From assembly GCF_018129985.1 (NCBI RefSeq), contig NZ_JAFCKT010000026.1, forward strand, positions 1 through 34,427: 34,427 nt of DNA, read 5' to 3'. The notes below the pieces were generated by a model. That model was not told the DNA's origin, searched no databases, and was given only the letters and a program-made list of their open reading frames with translations. Shown here piece by piece: positions 7,527 through 15,971 of the stretch. The position numbers and the translations under genes were made by a program. The DNA comes from Bradyrhizobium sp. SZCCT0148. GTDB taxonomy: Bacteria; Pseudomonadota; Alphaproteobacteria; Rhizobiales; Xanthobacteraceae. The first letter of the stretch is position 1. Each line of letters opens with the position of its first letter.

Positions 7527-8432
7527 GTGCCCTGTTGCAGCCCATCGCATCTTCTCGCCTTGCGCGCTGCCGCGACGGGACTGCTTTTCCTGGCGATCTC
7601 GGCAAACGCCGCCGTCGCTGCCGACGAGGAGGAGGATGCCCCCACGAAGCCGGCCGGGCCGAACATCTATCTCGACCTGCGCACGATCTACGCGACGATT
7701 CCCGCCGGCACGCTCGGGCTCGGTTTCGGCAATACATCATTATCGGCGGCGTTCGAAGCCCTTGCGGCACGACGAAGCCCGACGCTGCCGAGCGGGCTGC
7801 CAGCCGCCAAATCGGTTGCCGTCGATCTGCCCCTGACCGTCGACGTCAACGACCGTGTTTCGCTGTACGGCGGCGTGTCGGGCTCGACGATCGATATCGG
7901 CAATGGATGGTCGTCCTTCGACATCACCAGCTGGAACATGGGCCTGCAAGCCGATGTCTACCAGCAGAACGGTGGGATGTTTCCGACGGTCACGCTGCAA
8001 TCCACGCTCACCCAATCGATCCCGAACGAGCCCGGCATGACGACGTCGTTCAACCAGATCGTGGAGTTCGACTACGCACTCGATGAGGACGAGACGCAGG
8101 GCTGGCTGGCGGGCGTACAGTACACCTACACCGACGTCTCCAGCCAATTCGCCCGGATCAAACCAAATACGATTCTGTACGCAGGCGGCTACTACCAATG
8201 GCCGAGCAACTGGAAGTTCACGGGCCGCCTCGGTGTGCAGTCGTTCGGCGGCGCGGAGCTCGCGGGCCGGACGATCGCGGAGTCATTCACCCAGCCAATC
8301 CTTCGGCTCGACCTCGACCGCATGGACGACAATGACAACCGCCTATTCGGCGTCACCGCGCAAATCGCGTGGATGCCGAAACCGTCCTGGCAGGTGACGT
8401 TGCGAACGCCGCTCTACGCCGTGCGCAATTGA
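7527..8432 (+). CDS. Exported protein, probable outer-membrane beta-barrel
   Basis: This is a 301-residue protein with a GTG start and an N-terminal signal (LRAAATGLLFLAISANAAVAA) followed by an acidic stretch. The rest alternates short strands and turns rich in aromatic residues, such as VSLYGGVSGSTIDIGNGWSS, GWLAGVQYTYTDVS, TILYAGGYYQWPSNWKFTGRLGV and a C-terminal strand WQVTLRTPLYAVRN. That pattern fits a small outer-membrane barrel. I cannot assign a family or cargo. No clear ribosome site precedes the GTG, so the exact start is uncertain, and a start slightly downstream would shorten the signal. It is divergent from the small exported protein, with about 180 bases between. Confidence 0.7.
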   Translation: MPCCSPSHLLALRAAATGLLFLAISANAAVAADEEEDAPTKPAGPNIYLDLRTIYATIPAGTLGLGFGNTSLSAAFEALAARRSPTLPSGLPAAKSVAVDLPLTVDVNDRVSLYGGVSGSTIDIGNGWSSFDITSWNMGLQADVYQQNGGMFPTVTLQSTLTQSIPNEPGMTTSFNQIVEFDYALDEDETQGWLAGVQYTYTDVSSQFARIKPNTILYAGGYYQWPSNWKFTGRLGVQSFGGAELAGRTIAESFTQPILRLDLDRMDDNDNRLFGVTAQIAWMPKPSWQVTLRTPLYAVRN

Positions 8433-8654
8433 CCGCGGTCATGGTGGATATCAGGTAAACAAGCATTCGAGTTTTAGGGATGGCCGGCGACCGACCGCCC
8501 CCTCTCCAGCGACGACCGGGCTTTTACACCTCACCACCTCGCGGTGCCGACGCATGAACCGCGTGTTAATCGCCTTCGCGAGATCACTTACCACTTTACC
8601 TTCTCGGCAAGATGCTTGCGCGAGACTGGACCGGTTTCATGTGGGGGATTGGAA

Positions 8655-10238
8655 ATGCCCAGTCTGGTACCGGAGCGGACGTTCCTGGCCGGCAAGATCA
8701 TCTTCAATTTCGGGCAATCGACCATCGATTGCGTCATCCGCCGAATGTCCGGGGACGGCGCGACGCTGGAGATTCAGAGCAGCCTCGGCGTGCCCGAGCA
8801 TTTCCAGCTCAAGCTCTCGAGTCAGGATATCCGCTCCTGCCGCGTCCTCTGGCGGTCGGATCGGCAGGTCGGGGTCGCTCTCGGGGCGGATGAACATGCC
8901 GAACCCTCAACGGGGAACGCGAAAGAGCGCAGCACGGACTCGCTCATGCGCGGCCAAATGCTGGCGCTTCGCGCGGCCCTTGATTTCGTGCCCCTCGGCA
9001 TCGTGCTGCTGGACGCCGGCCTCCGCGCGCAGTTGATCAACCGCGCGTTCCGGCAGATGTGGCAGTTGCCGGATGAAGTCGCCAACAGCAATCCGTCATT
9101 CGTGACCCTGATGCATCACGGCCGCGATACGCTCGCCTATGAAGTTCCGCAGACCGATCTCGAAGCCTATGTCGCCGAGCGTGTCCGTCAGGTGCAGGCG
9201 GGAGACGCGTCCCCGCTCGACCTGCGCCGTTCGGGCGGCGATGTCGTTCGCATGCAATGCACGCCTTTGCCTGACGGCGGGCGAATGCTGACCTATACGC
9301 CCGTCACCGACATCGTGCGCTACTCCGATCAGCTGAAGTTGCTACGGGACGCACTGGAGAATGTCGAGGACGGCGTCCTGCTGCTCGACCGCGATCTCAA
9401 CGCCAGCTTCATGAATCGGCGAATGCGACGGTTCTGGGACGTGAGCGAACGGGAGGCGGCCGGCCATCCGACCTATGCATCACTGATAAGCCGGGCCAAT
9501 CGCGCCAGCGCGCCAGATCTGCCAGCCGCCGAATTGACGAGATTTCCCGCCAAGCGCGTCGCAGAGGTCAAGGCCGGCGATCACGTGCGCGACCTGCAGA
9601 CGCCGGACGGACGGCGCATCAGAGCCCATTGCACCACGATGTCGAATGGCGGCCGCATGCTGACCTACGTCGACATCACCGACCTCACGCAAAAGGCCGC
9701 GATGCTGGAGACGCTCGCGACCACCGACCCGCTTACCGGTCTCTACAACCGCCGCCACTTTCTCGAGTGCCTGGCTGCCGAATGGAGTCGGTTTCAGCGC
9801 TATTATCGCTCCGTCTCGGTGCTGATCCTCGACATCGACCACTTCAAGTCGGTCAATGATCGCTACGGCCATGCTGTCGGCGACGCCGCGATCCGCGCGG
9901 TGTCGGCCGCGTGCCTCGACGGCAAGCGCAAGTCGGACATCGTCGGCCGCCTCGGCGGCGAGGAGTTTGCAGTTCTGCTGCCCGAGACCAGCCTGTCGCG
10001 TGCGAGGACAGTGGCCGATCGCATCCGCAAGCGCGTGATGGCTGCGCAAGTCGTCGCCGGCAACGTCCATTTCGGCGTCACCGTGAGCGTCGGCATCGCG
10101 GAGGCGACCGTCAGCATGTCCGGCACCGACGCGCTGATGAGCGCAGCGGATCATGCGCTCTACCAGGCCAAGGCCGAAGGCCGCAATCGCTGCGTCACCT
10201 TCCTGCCCCCGCCGCCCGCGAGCAAGGCCGCGGAGTGA
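8655..10238 (+). CDS. Diguanylate cyclase with PilZ-like and two PAS domains
   Basis: This cytoplasmic enzyme probably makes cyclic di-GMP in response to signals sensed by its own domains. I start at the ATG at 8655, with GGGGGATTGG upstream. A GTG at 8544 in the same frame would add 37 residues that do not look conserved. In the 527-residue form, residues 6-75 resemble a PilZ domain (FLAGKIIFNFGQSTIDCVIRR, then RMSGDGATLEI), although the arginine c-di-GMP motif is degenerate. Two PAS domains follow (about 105-218 and 229-343), each with MLTYxxxTDI. The GGDEF domain (about 350-518) has an active GGEEF at 434-438 and an inhibitory-site RKSD five residues before it, so product inhibition is expected. 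No EAL domain is present. Confidence 0.9.
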   Translation: MPSLVPERTFLAGKIIFNFGQSTIDCVIRRMSGDGATLEIQSSLGVPEHFQLKLSSQDIRSCRVLWRSDRQVGVALGADEHAEPSTGNAKERSTDSLMRGQMLALRAALDFVPLGIVLLDAGLRAQLINRAFRQMWQLPDEVANSNPSFVTLMHHGRDTLAYEVPQTDLEAYVAERVRQVQAGDASPLDLRRSGGDVVRMQCTPLPDGGRMLTYTPVTDIVRYSDQLKLLRDALENVEDGVLLLDRDLNASFMNRRMRRFWDVSEREAAGHPTYASLISRANRASAPDLPAAELTRFPAKRVAEVKAGDHVRDLQTPDGRRIRAHCTTMSNGGRMLTYVDITDLTQKAAMLETLATTDPLTGLYNRRHFLECLAAEWSRFQRYYRSVSVLILDIDHFKSVNDRYGHAVGDAAIRAVSAACLDGKRKSDIVGRLGGEEFAVLLPETSLSRARTVADRIRKRVMAAQVVAGNVHFGVTVSVGIAEATVSMSGTDALMSAADHALYQAKAEGRNRCVTFLPPPPASKAAE

Positions 10239-10251
10239 GAAGGACGTAGCT

Positions 10252-10812
10252 TTACTCCGGCACCGGCACGTCGAACGTGTTCAGTGTGACCGAGACCATG
10301 CAATAGACGCCGACGAGATAGGACAGCTCGGCCGCGCCGTGTTCGCCGAACTCCTTCACGGCGGCGCGCCAGGTCAATTCCGGCAGCACACCGCCACCGA
10401 CCAGAGCGGACGCCACGTCGTAGGCGATGGCCTCCTGTTTGGTAAGATCGACCGGCCGCTGGCCGGCGACGATGGTCGCAAGCTTCTCGTCGGAGAGGCC
10501 GCGCTGCTCGGCGACCAGCACGTGGGCATAGAGCTCGTAGCCGGATCGGAAATGCGAGCCCGTGACCAGAATTGCGACCTCGCGCACCGGGGCGGGCAGC
10601 AACGGATTAGACGCGATCGCCTTGACCAGCTCCCACACAGGCTTGCCGAAGCGCGGCTCGCGGATCCAGGGATTCCAGGGTCCGAGCAGCGCGCCGTCGT
10701 CGCGCATGTTCACGAAGCCCTTGAAGTGATCCTTGATGCCGGCTCGCATATCGTCATAGAGCGGCTTCTGTTCAGCACTCAGGTCTTTCGGATCGAGAAT
10801 GGGAAGGCGCAC
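10252..10812 (-). CDS. Carboxymuconolactone decarboxylase-family protein
   Basis: This is a 186-residue all-helical protein of the CMD/AhpD superfamily. The core EVAILVTGSHFRSGYELYAHVLVAEQRGLSDEKLATI (about 90-127, with its central H) matches the CMD domain. The two redox cysteines of AhpD-type peroxidases are absent, so a gamma-carboxymuconolactone decarboxylase-like or uncharacterised role is more likely. I chose the GTG at 10812 because GAGGAG lies 9 bases upstream and conserved-looking sequence begins there. The longer frame up to 10962 would overlap the neighbouring gene. It lies about 105 bases downstream of the Cds1-like gene on the same strand, possibly in one unit. No aromatic-degradation genes are nearby. 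Confidence 0.78.
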   Translation of the reverse strand: MRLPILDPKDLSAEQKPLYDDMRAGIKDHFKGFVNMRDDGALLGPWNPWIREPRFGKPVWELVKAIASNPLLPAPVREVAILVTGSHFRSGYELYAHVLVAEQRGLSDEKLATIVAGQRPVDLTKQEAIAYDVASALVGGGVLPELTWRAAVKEFGEHGAAELSYLVGVYCMVSVTLNTFDVPVPE

Positions 10813-10918
10813 GGTGGAGATCTCCTCGTTGAGACAACGAGGCTTGCCCGCATGTGCGCGCAACGCAAGTGAAGATGCCGTGACATCGCAGTCCCGTCGG
10901 GCGTTCCGACAAATTCGA

Positions 10919-12088
10919 TTATGTTGTCTCGGGGATTTGATCGCTCTGGGGATTTTCGACATCGTCGACGGCGAGCGTCAGCGGCTCACCTGTCGCGAGG
11001 AACGACGACAGGGTCCCCTCGAACGGCGCCGGATCGAGACCGCGTGCCTTGAGCCATTCTGGATCGTAATAAGTCTGGCGATAGCGCTCTCCGGAATCGC
11101 AGATCAGGGTCACCAGCGACCCCGTCGCGTTCGCCTGCCGCATCTCCGAGGCGATTTGGCACAGCGCCAGGAAATTGGTGCCGGTGGAGCCGCCCACCGG
11201 GCGACGCAGCCGTCGCGACAAGACGTTCATCGCAGCGATCGTGGCCGCGTCCGGGATCTTCATCATGCGGTCGACCACGCCAGCCACGAAGGAGGGCTCG
11301 CAGCGCGGCCGGCCCACACCCTCGATCAGCGACGGGCGGTCGCACACATGGGAACGGTCCTGCGAGCGGAAGCAATCGAAAAAGGCGGAATGCTCGACAT
11401 CGGCGACGCACAGCCGCGTCGGATACTGACGGTACCGCAAATAGCGCCCGATGGTGGCCGACGTGCCGCCGGTGCCCGCGCCCATCACGATCCAGTCCGG
11501 CAGCGGCCGCGGCTCGCCCTGCAATTGCGTGAAGATCGATTCGGCGATGTTGTTGTTGCCGCGCCAGTCCGTTGCGCGCTCGGCAAAGGTGAACTGATCC
11601 ATGTAGTGGCCATTCAGGCGCGCGGCGAGCGCAGCCGCCTCCGCATAGAGCGCGCGACCATCGTCGATCAGGTGGCAATTGCCGCCATAATGCTCGATCG
11701 CGGCGATCTTCTCCGCCGAGGTCGTGCGCGGCATCACGGCGTAGAAAGGTACGCCGATCATCTGCGCGAAATAGGCTTCCGACACCGCCGTCGACCCGGA
11801 CGAGGCCTCGACCACGGGCGTGCTTTCGCGGATGTGGCCGTTGCAGAGCGCATAGAGGAATAACGAGCGTGCGAGCCTGTGCTTCAAGCTGCCGGTCGGA
11901 TGGGTCGATTCATCCTTCAGATAAATGTCGATCCCTGACAGCGCCGGTACGATCAGCCGGATCAGATGCGTGTCGGCGGTGCGGCACTGGTCGGCCTCGA
12001 TCGCAGCCACGGCCTCGTCGACCCAGCCGCGCCGATAGGCCGGCCCGGCCGGATTGGGGTGGCGGAAGGGAAGCGGCTTCATAGGCAT
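10919..12088 (-). CDS. PLP-dependent cysteine synthase-fold enzyme, Cds1-like
   Basis: This is a fold type II PLP enzyme of 389 residues. LKDESTHPTGSLKHRLARSLF contains the predicted PLP lysine (SLKHR). EASSGSTAVSEAYFAQ is the substrate loop, MGAGTGGTSATIGRYLR the phosphate-binding loop, and GGSTGTNF follows near the C-terminal region. The overall pattern is closest to the Cds1 group (L-cysteine desulfhydrase in mycobacteria), which releases H2S, pyruvate and ammonia. Cysteine synthase is the alternative. It lies downstream of the Lrp-type gene on the same strand, and the regulator could control cysteine catabolism, as the related DecR does in E. coli. The start is uncertain (ATG at 12127, 12088 or 12082). 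I use 12088 because conserved sequence (PLPFRHPNPAG) begins just after it. Confidence 0.8.
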   Translation of the reverse strand: MPMKPLPFRHPNPAGPAYRRGWVDEAVAAIEADQCRTADTHLIRLIVPALSGIDIYLKDESTHPTGSLKHRLARSLFLYALCNGHIRESTPVVEASSGSTAVSEAYFAQMIGVPFYAVMPRTTSAEKIAAIEHYGGNCHLIDDGRALYAEAAALAARLNGHYMDQFTFAERATDWRGNNNIAESIFTQLQGEPRPLPDWIVMGAGTGGTSATIGRYLRYRQYPTRLCVADVEHSAFFDCFRSQDRSHVCDRPSLIEGVGRPRCEPSFVAGVVDRMMKIPDAATIAAMNVLSRRLRRPVGGSTGTNFLALCQIASEMRQANATGSLVTLICDSGERYRQTYYDPEWLKARGLDPAPFEGTLSSFLATGEPLTLAVDDVENPQSDQIPETT

Positions 12089-12148
12089 GACCAGGCGATT
12101 CCGTGAAAAGCGACGTCCATCTAGCATGCTGACGCTTGCGCACCCCGC

Positions 12149-12613
12149 TCAAAATTCGAGCGGCGCGTTGTCGACCACTTCCTTCATCACGAAGAAGGTG
12201 CGGGTCTGGCGCACGCCGGGCAGCGCGATCAGTTGCTCGCCGTGGATGCGGTTGAAATCCTCCATGTCGCCGACGCGGATTTTGAGGAAATAGTCGAAAT
12301 CGCCGGCGACGAGGTGGCAGTCGAGCACGAATTTCAGTTTTGCGATCGCCTGCTCGAAGATCGCGAAGCTCTCCGGTGTCGAGCGGTCGAGCACGACACC
12401 GACCATGACCAGGGTGCCCTTCGCCACCTTCTTCGGCGCGACCATGGCGCGTACGGCTGCGATGAACCCGTCCTCGAACAGGCGCTGGGTGCGGCGATGG
12501 CAGGTCGCGGGGCTGATTGCGACTGATGCGGCCAGTTCGGCATTGCTGAGCCGACCGTTATTCTGCAGCAATCTCAAGATCTTAAGATCGACACGGTCGA
12601 GGCGACGAGACAT
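12149..12613 (-). CDS. acdR: Lrp/AsnC-family regulator, AcdR-like
   Basis: This 154-residue regulator has an N-terminal winged helix-turn-helix (DRVDLKILRLLQNNGRLSNAELAASVAISPATCHRRTQRLFEDGFI, residues 6-51) and a C-terminal RAM ligand-binding/oligomerisation domain (about 65-145, containing HLVAGDFDYFLKIRVGDMEDF). Its position divergent from acdS is the arrangement known for AcdR, the Lrp-like activator of ACC deaminase genes in several proteobacteria. On the other side it precedes the Cds1-like gene by about 60 bases on the same strand, so a cysteine-responsive (DecR/YbaO-type) role is also possible. The symbol is based mainly on synteny. Confidence 0.82.
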   Translation of the reverse strand: MSRRLDRVDLKILRLLQNNGRLSNAELAASVAISPATCHRRTQRLFEDGFIAAVRAMVAPKKVAKGTLVMVGVVLDRSTPESFAIFEQAIAKLKFVLDCHLVAGDFDYFLKIRVGDMEDFNRIHGEQLIALPGVRQTRTFFVMKEVVDNAPLEF

Positions 12614-12662
12614 GGAAGAAACTTCCGATGAAATTGAAAATTACGGAAGAATTATCATCATT

Positions 12663-12702
12663 TTGCGTCTTTGACGCAAGAATACGCGCAATGCAGACGC
12701 AA
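12663..12702. promoter_or_regulatory. Candidate Lrp-type operator in the acdS promoter region
   Basis: A perfect palindrome, TTGCGTC (12663-12669) and GACGCAA (12673-12679) with TTT between, lies between the two divergent starts. A third half-site GACGCAA recurs at 12696-12702, with its start 23 bases (about two helix turns) after the first GACGCAA. Lrp-family proteins bind phased inverted repeats of about 15 bases and wrap DNA, so this is a good candidate site for the adjacent regulator. The flanking DNA (12634-12664) is AT-rich, like a promoter. Confidence 0.6.
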
Positions 12703-12771
12703 TATTAGAGAGCACATTTTTCCGAGGCAGTGCTAGGCGGATGCCAACGCCAACGCCAATCGGGATGACCC

Positions 12772-13788
12772 ATGAAGCTCGACCAATTTCCCCGCTACCC
12801 TCTGACCTTCGGCCCGACGCCGATCGAGAAGCTGGACCGGCTGTCAAAGCATCTCGGCGGCAACGTCGAAATCTATGCCAAGCGCGAGGACTGCAATTCC
12901 GGCCTCGCCTATGGCGGCAACAAGCTGCGCAAGCTCGAATACATCATCCCCGATGCGATCGCCTCGAACGCCGACACGCTGGTCTCGATCGGTGGCGTGC
13001 AGTCCAACCATACCCGCATGATCGCGGCGGTCGCCGCCAAGATCGGCATGAAGTGCCGCCTGGTGCAGGAAGCCTGGGTGCCGCATGAGGACGCAGTTTA
13101 TGACCGTGTCGGCAACATTATGCTCTCGCGGATCATGGGCGCCGACGTGCGCCTGGTCGATGACGGCTTCGACATCGGCATCCGCAAGAGCTGGGAGCAG
13201 GCGATCGACGAAGTGAAGGCTGCGGGCGGCAAGCCCTACCCGATTCCCGCCGGCGCCTCGGTGCACAAGTTCGGCGGCCTCGGCTATGTCGGCTTCGCCG
13301 AAGAGGTGCGCAAGCAGGAGGCCGAGCTCGGCTTCAAGTTCGACTACATCATCGTCTGCACCGTCACCGGCTCGACCCATGCCGGCATGCTGGTCGGCTT
13401 CGCCGCCGACGGCCGCGCCCGCAAGGTGATCGGCATCGATGCGTCCTTCACGCCGGCGCAGACGAAATCGCAGGTACTCGAGATCGCGCAGAACACGGCC
13501 AAGCTGGTCGAACTCGGCAAGGAGCTCGTCGCCGACGATGTCGTGCTGATCGAGGACTACGCCTATCCCGCCTACGGCGTGCCGTCGGAAGAGACCAAGG
13601 AAGCGATCCGCCTCACTGCGCGCCTCGAAGGCATGATCACCGACCCCGTCTACGAGGGCAAGTCGATGCAGGGCCTGATCGATCTCGCGCAGAAAGGCTA
13701 TTTCGAGAAGGGTGCGAAGATCCTGTACGCCCATCTTGGCGGTGCGCCCGCGCTGAACGGATATGCGTACGCTTTCCGGAACGGGTGA
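12772..13788 (+). CDS. acdS: 1-Aminocyclopropane-1-carboxylate deaminase
   Basis: AcdS splits ACC, the plant ethylene precursor, into 2-oxobutanoate and ammonia, which lowers ethylene in colonised roots and helps nodulation. The protein is 338 residues, the standard length. The residues that separate true ACC deaminase from D-cysteine desulfhydrase are all present at the canonical positions: K51 (PLP, GGNKLRK), S78 (GVQSNH), Y294 and E295 (DPVYEGKS), and L322 (YAHLGGAP). GNKLRKLEYIIPDA and SIGGVQSNHTR are family motifs. The divergent Lrp-type gene and the palindrome between them suggest local activation. Here it sits next to recQ in core-like DNA, with no nod or nif genes in view. Confidence 0.97.
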   Translation: MKLDQFPRYPLTFGPTPIEKLDRLSKHLGGNVEIYAKREDCNSGLAYGGNKLRKLEYIIPDAIASNADTLVSIGGVQSNHTRMIAAVAAKIGMKCRLVQEAWVPHEDAVYDRVGNIMLSRIMGADVRLVDDGFDIGIRKSWEQAIDEVKAAGGKPYPIPAGASVHKFGGLGYVGFAEEVRKQEAELGFKFDYIIVCTVTGSTHAGMLVGFAADGRARKVIGIDASFTPAQTKSQVLEIAQNTAKLVELGKELVADDVVLIEDYAYPAYGVPSEETKEAIRLTARLEGMITDPVYEGKSMQGLIDLAQKGYFEKGAKILYAHLGGAPALNGYAYAFRNG

Positions 13789-13802
13789 ATCACACCATCA
13801 CT

Positions 13803-13843
13803 GTCGTCCCGGGGCGCGACGAAGTCGCGAGCTCCGGGATGAC
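13803..13843. repeat. Palindromic repeat between acdS and recQ
   Basis: The outer arms GTCGTCCCGG and CCGGGATGAC pair with one G-T mismatch, and an inner hairpin GCGAC-gaa-GTCGC lies inside. It begins 14 bases after the acdS stop and 22 bases before the convergent recQ stop. This form (CGTCCCGGGGCGCGACGAAG..) is, as I recall, a common dispersed intergenic repeat in Bradyrhizobium. It could also terminate both convergent genes. Confidence 0.7.
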
Positions 13844-13865
13844 ATGTGGAGAGATCGGAGCGCGG

Positions 13866-15731
13866 CTACCGCGTCCTGACGATCTGCAGCAGTTCGTCGC
13901 CGTAATGCTCGAGCTTCTTGTCGCCGATACCAGGCACGTTGCGGAGTTCGTCGAGGGTCGTCGGCCAGGCCCGGACGATGCCGTCGATGGTGGCATCGTG
14001 CAGCACTACATAGGCCGGCACACCGCGCTCGCGCGCAATCTCCGAGCGCCAGGACCGCAGCCGCGCGCGCAGTTCGGGATCGACATCGCCTTGCGGCGCG
14101 TTCGGCGCCGGCGCGAGATCGCCGCGGCGGGATTTGCCGCGGCTCGCGCGAATGCGCGTGCCGGGTGCTTCCTCGCGCAGCCACACTTCGGTTTCGCCGC
14201 GCAGTACGCCGCGCGCGGTCTCGGTCAGCTTCAGCGCGCCAAAGGATTCGCTGTCGCTCTGCAAATGACCCATCGCCACCAATTGCCGCAGCACGGTGCG
14301 CCACTGCTTTTCGTTGAGCTCCCGGCCAATGCCGAACACCGACAATTTGTCGTGACCGAACTGGGCGACCTTTTCGGTCAGGCGTCCGATCAGCACGTCG
14401 ATCAGGTGCATCGCTCCGAATCGCTGCCCGGTGCGATAGACGCAGGACAACAGCTTCTGCGCCGGCACCTTGCCGTCACGCATCTTCGGTGGCGTCAGGC
14501 AATTGTCGCAATTGCCGCAATTCTCCGTGGTCACCGCCTCACCGAAATAGGCGAGCAGCCGGCGGCGCCGACACTGCGCGGTCTCGGCAAGGCCGACCAG
14601 CGCATCGAGCTTGCCGATCGAGACCCGCTTGAATTCGTCGGAGGCGCTGGATTCGTCGATCATGCGGCGCTGCTGCACGATGTCGGAGAGGCCGTAGGCC
14701 ATCCAGGCCGCCGACGGCTTGCCGTCGCGGCCGGCGCGCCCCGTCTCCTGGTAATAGGCCTCGATGCTCTTGGGCAGGTCGAGATGGGCGACGAAGCGCA
14801 CGTCGGGCTTGTCGATGCCCATGCCGAACGCGACGGTCGCGACGATGACGATGCCGTCCTCGTTGAGAAAGCGATCCTGGTTGCGCGAGCGCACCTGGCT
14901 GTCGAGCCCGGCGTGGTAGGGCAGCGCGGCAATGCCGGCCTCGTCGAGCGCGGCGGCGACCTCCTCGACCCGGTTGCGGGACAGACAATAGACCACGCCG
15001 GCATCGCCCGCATGCCGCTCCCGGATGAAGTCCTTCAGCTGCGACACAGCACTGCGCTTGTCGACGATCTCGTAGCGGATGTTGGGCCGATCGAAGCTGG
15101 AGACGAACTGCGGCGAGTCCGCGAGCTGAAGGCGCTCCACGATCTCCTGGCGGGTCAACTCGTCGGCGGTCGCGGTCAGCGCGATGCGCGGCACATCGGG
15201 GAAACGCTCGGCGATGATGGAGAGGCCGACATATTCGGGGCGGAAATCATGGCCCCATTGCGAGACGCAATGCGCCTCGTCGATCGCGAACAGCGCCACC
15301 TTGGCCTGCGCCAGCAGCGACAGGCAGCGCGGCGTCACCAGGCGTTCCGGCGCGACATAGAGCAGATCGAGATCGCCCGCGAGCAGGCGCCGCTCGATGT
15401 CCGAGGCTTCCTGAAACGTCAGCGACGAGTTCAACGCGGCGGCATTGACGCCGGCTTCGAGCAGGCCCGCGACCTGGTCGCGCATCAAGGCGATCAACGG
15501 CGACACCACGATGCCGCAGCCTTCGCGCAGCAGTGACGGGAGCTGGTAGCACAGCGACTTGCCGCCGCCGGTCGGCATCAGCACCAGGCAATTGCCGCCG
15601 TCCGTGACGTGCCGGATGATCTCGCCCTGCGAACCGCGAAAACCCGGCAGGCCGAACACCGAATGCAGCACCGACAGCGCGTCGCGGCCGTTGGCCGGCG
15701 CAGGTCGCGGGACAATGGAGGGGGCGGACAT
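13866..15731 (-). CDS. recQ: ATP-dependent DNA helicase RecQ
   Basis: This is a 3'-5' superfamily 2 helicase for replication-fork repair and recombination (RecF pathway). The 621-residue protein carries Walker A MPTGGGKS (52-59), the DEAH box at 151-154 followed by the RecQ-specific CVSQWGHDFRPEY aromatic loop, and helicase motifs VATVAFGMGIDKPDVRFV and QETGRAGRDG. The zinc module has CRRRRLLAYFGE.. with CGNCDNC, then the RQC winged helix. An HRDC domain lies at the C-terminus (about 540-618, with PAYVVLHDATIDGIVRAWP). All core elements look intact. It is convergent with acdS. Confidence 0.96.
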   Translation of the reverse strand: MSAPSIVPRPAPANGRDALSVLHSVFGLPGFRGSQGEIIRHVTDGGNCLVLMPTGGGKSLCYQLPSLLREGCGIVVSPLIALMRDQVAGLLEAGVNAAALNSSLTFQEASDIERRLLAGDLDLLYVAPERLVTPRCLSLLAQAKVALFAIDEAHCVSQWGHDFRPEYVGLSIIAERFPDVPRIALTATADELTRQEIVERLQLADSPQFVSSFDRPNIRYEIVDKRSAVSQLKDFIRERHAGDAGVVYCLSRNRVEEVAAALDEAGIAALPYHAGLDSQVRSRNQDRFLNEDGIVIVATVAFGMGIDKPDVRFVAHLDLPKSIEAYYQETGRAGRDGKPSAAWMAYGLSDIVQQRRMIDESSASDEFKRVSIGKLDALVGLAETAQCRRRRLLAYFGEAVTTENCGNCDNCLTPPKMRDGKVPAQKLLSCVYRTGQRFGAMHLIDVLIGRLTEKVAQFGHDKLSVFGIGRELNEKQWRTVLRQLVAMGHLQSDSESFGALKLTETARGVLRGETEVWLREEAPGTRIRASRGKSRRGDLAPAPNAPQGDVDPELRARLRSWRSEIARERGVPAYVVLHDATIDGIVRAWPTTLDELRNVPGIGDKKLEHYGDELLQIVRTR

Positions 15732-15822
15732 GTGAAGGCTGGAACCAGGGCGGTGAGATTTGTCACAAGGCCAGTCGCATGACCATGCGGCCGTGGCAAG
15801 GCTGTTTGCTGCGCAGAGCGTG

Positions 15823-15966
15823 ACCTTCCCCTCCCCCTTTGGGGGTGCTCGCCGGGGAGTGGCGAGACGGGTGAAGGGGCTGCCACCGCGAATTGGGATT
15901 GCTTTGCGGACGCACCCCCTGATCCGGCGCTTCGCGCCACCTGTCCCGCAAGGGGAGAAGGAAAGA
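15823..15966. repeat. Dispersed 140-base intergenic repeat
   Basis: This stretch between two minus-strand genes contains CCCCTCCCCCTTTGGGGGTG near its left edge, CGGCGCTTCGCGCCACCTG as an inner hairpin (GGCGC-ttc-GCGCC) and CCCGCAAGGGGAGAAGG at its right edge. The outer arms CTTCCCCTCCCC and GGGGAGAAGG roughly pair, so the whole unit can fold as a long imperfect hairpin. I recognise the GCGCTTCGCGCCACCT core from many rhizobial and Bradyrhizobium intergenic regions. No gene is contained. Confidence 0.7.
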
Positions 15967-15971
15967 AAAAG

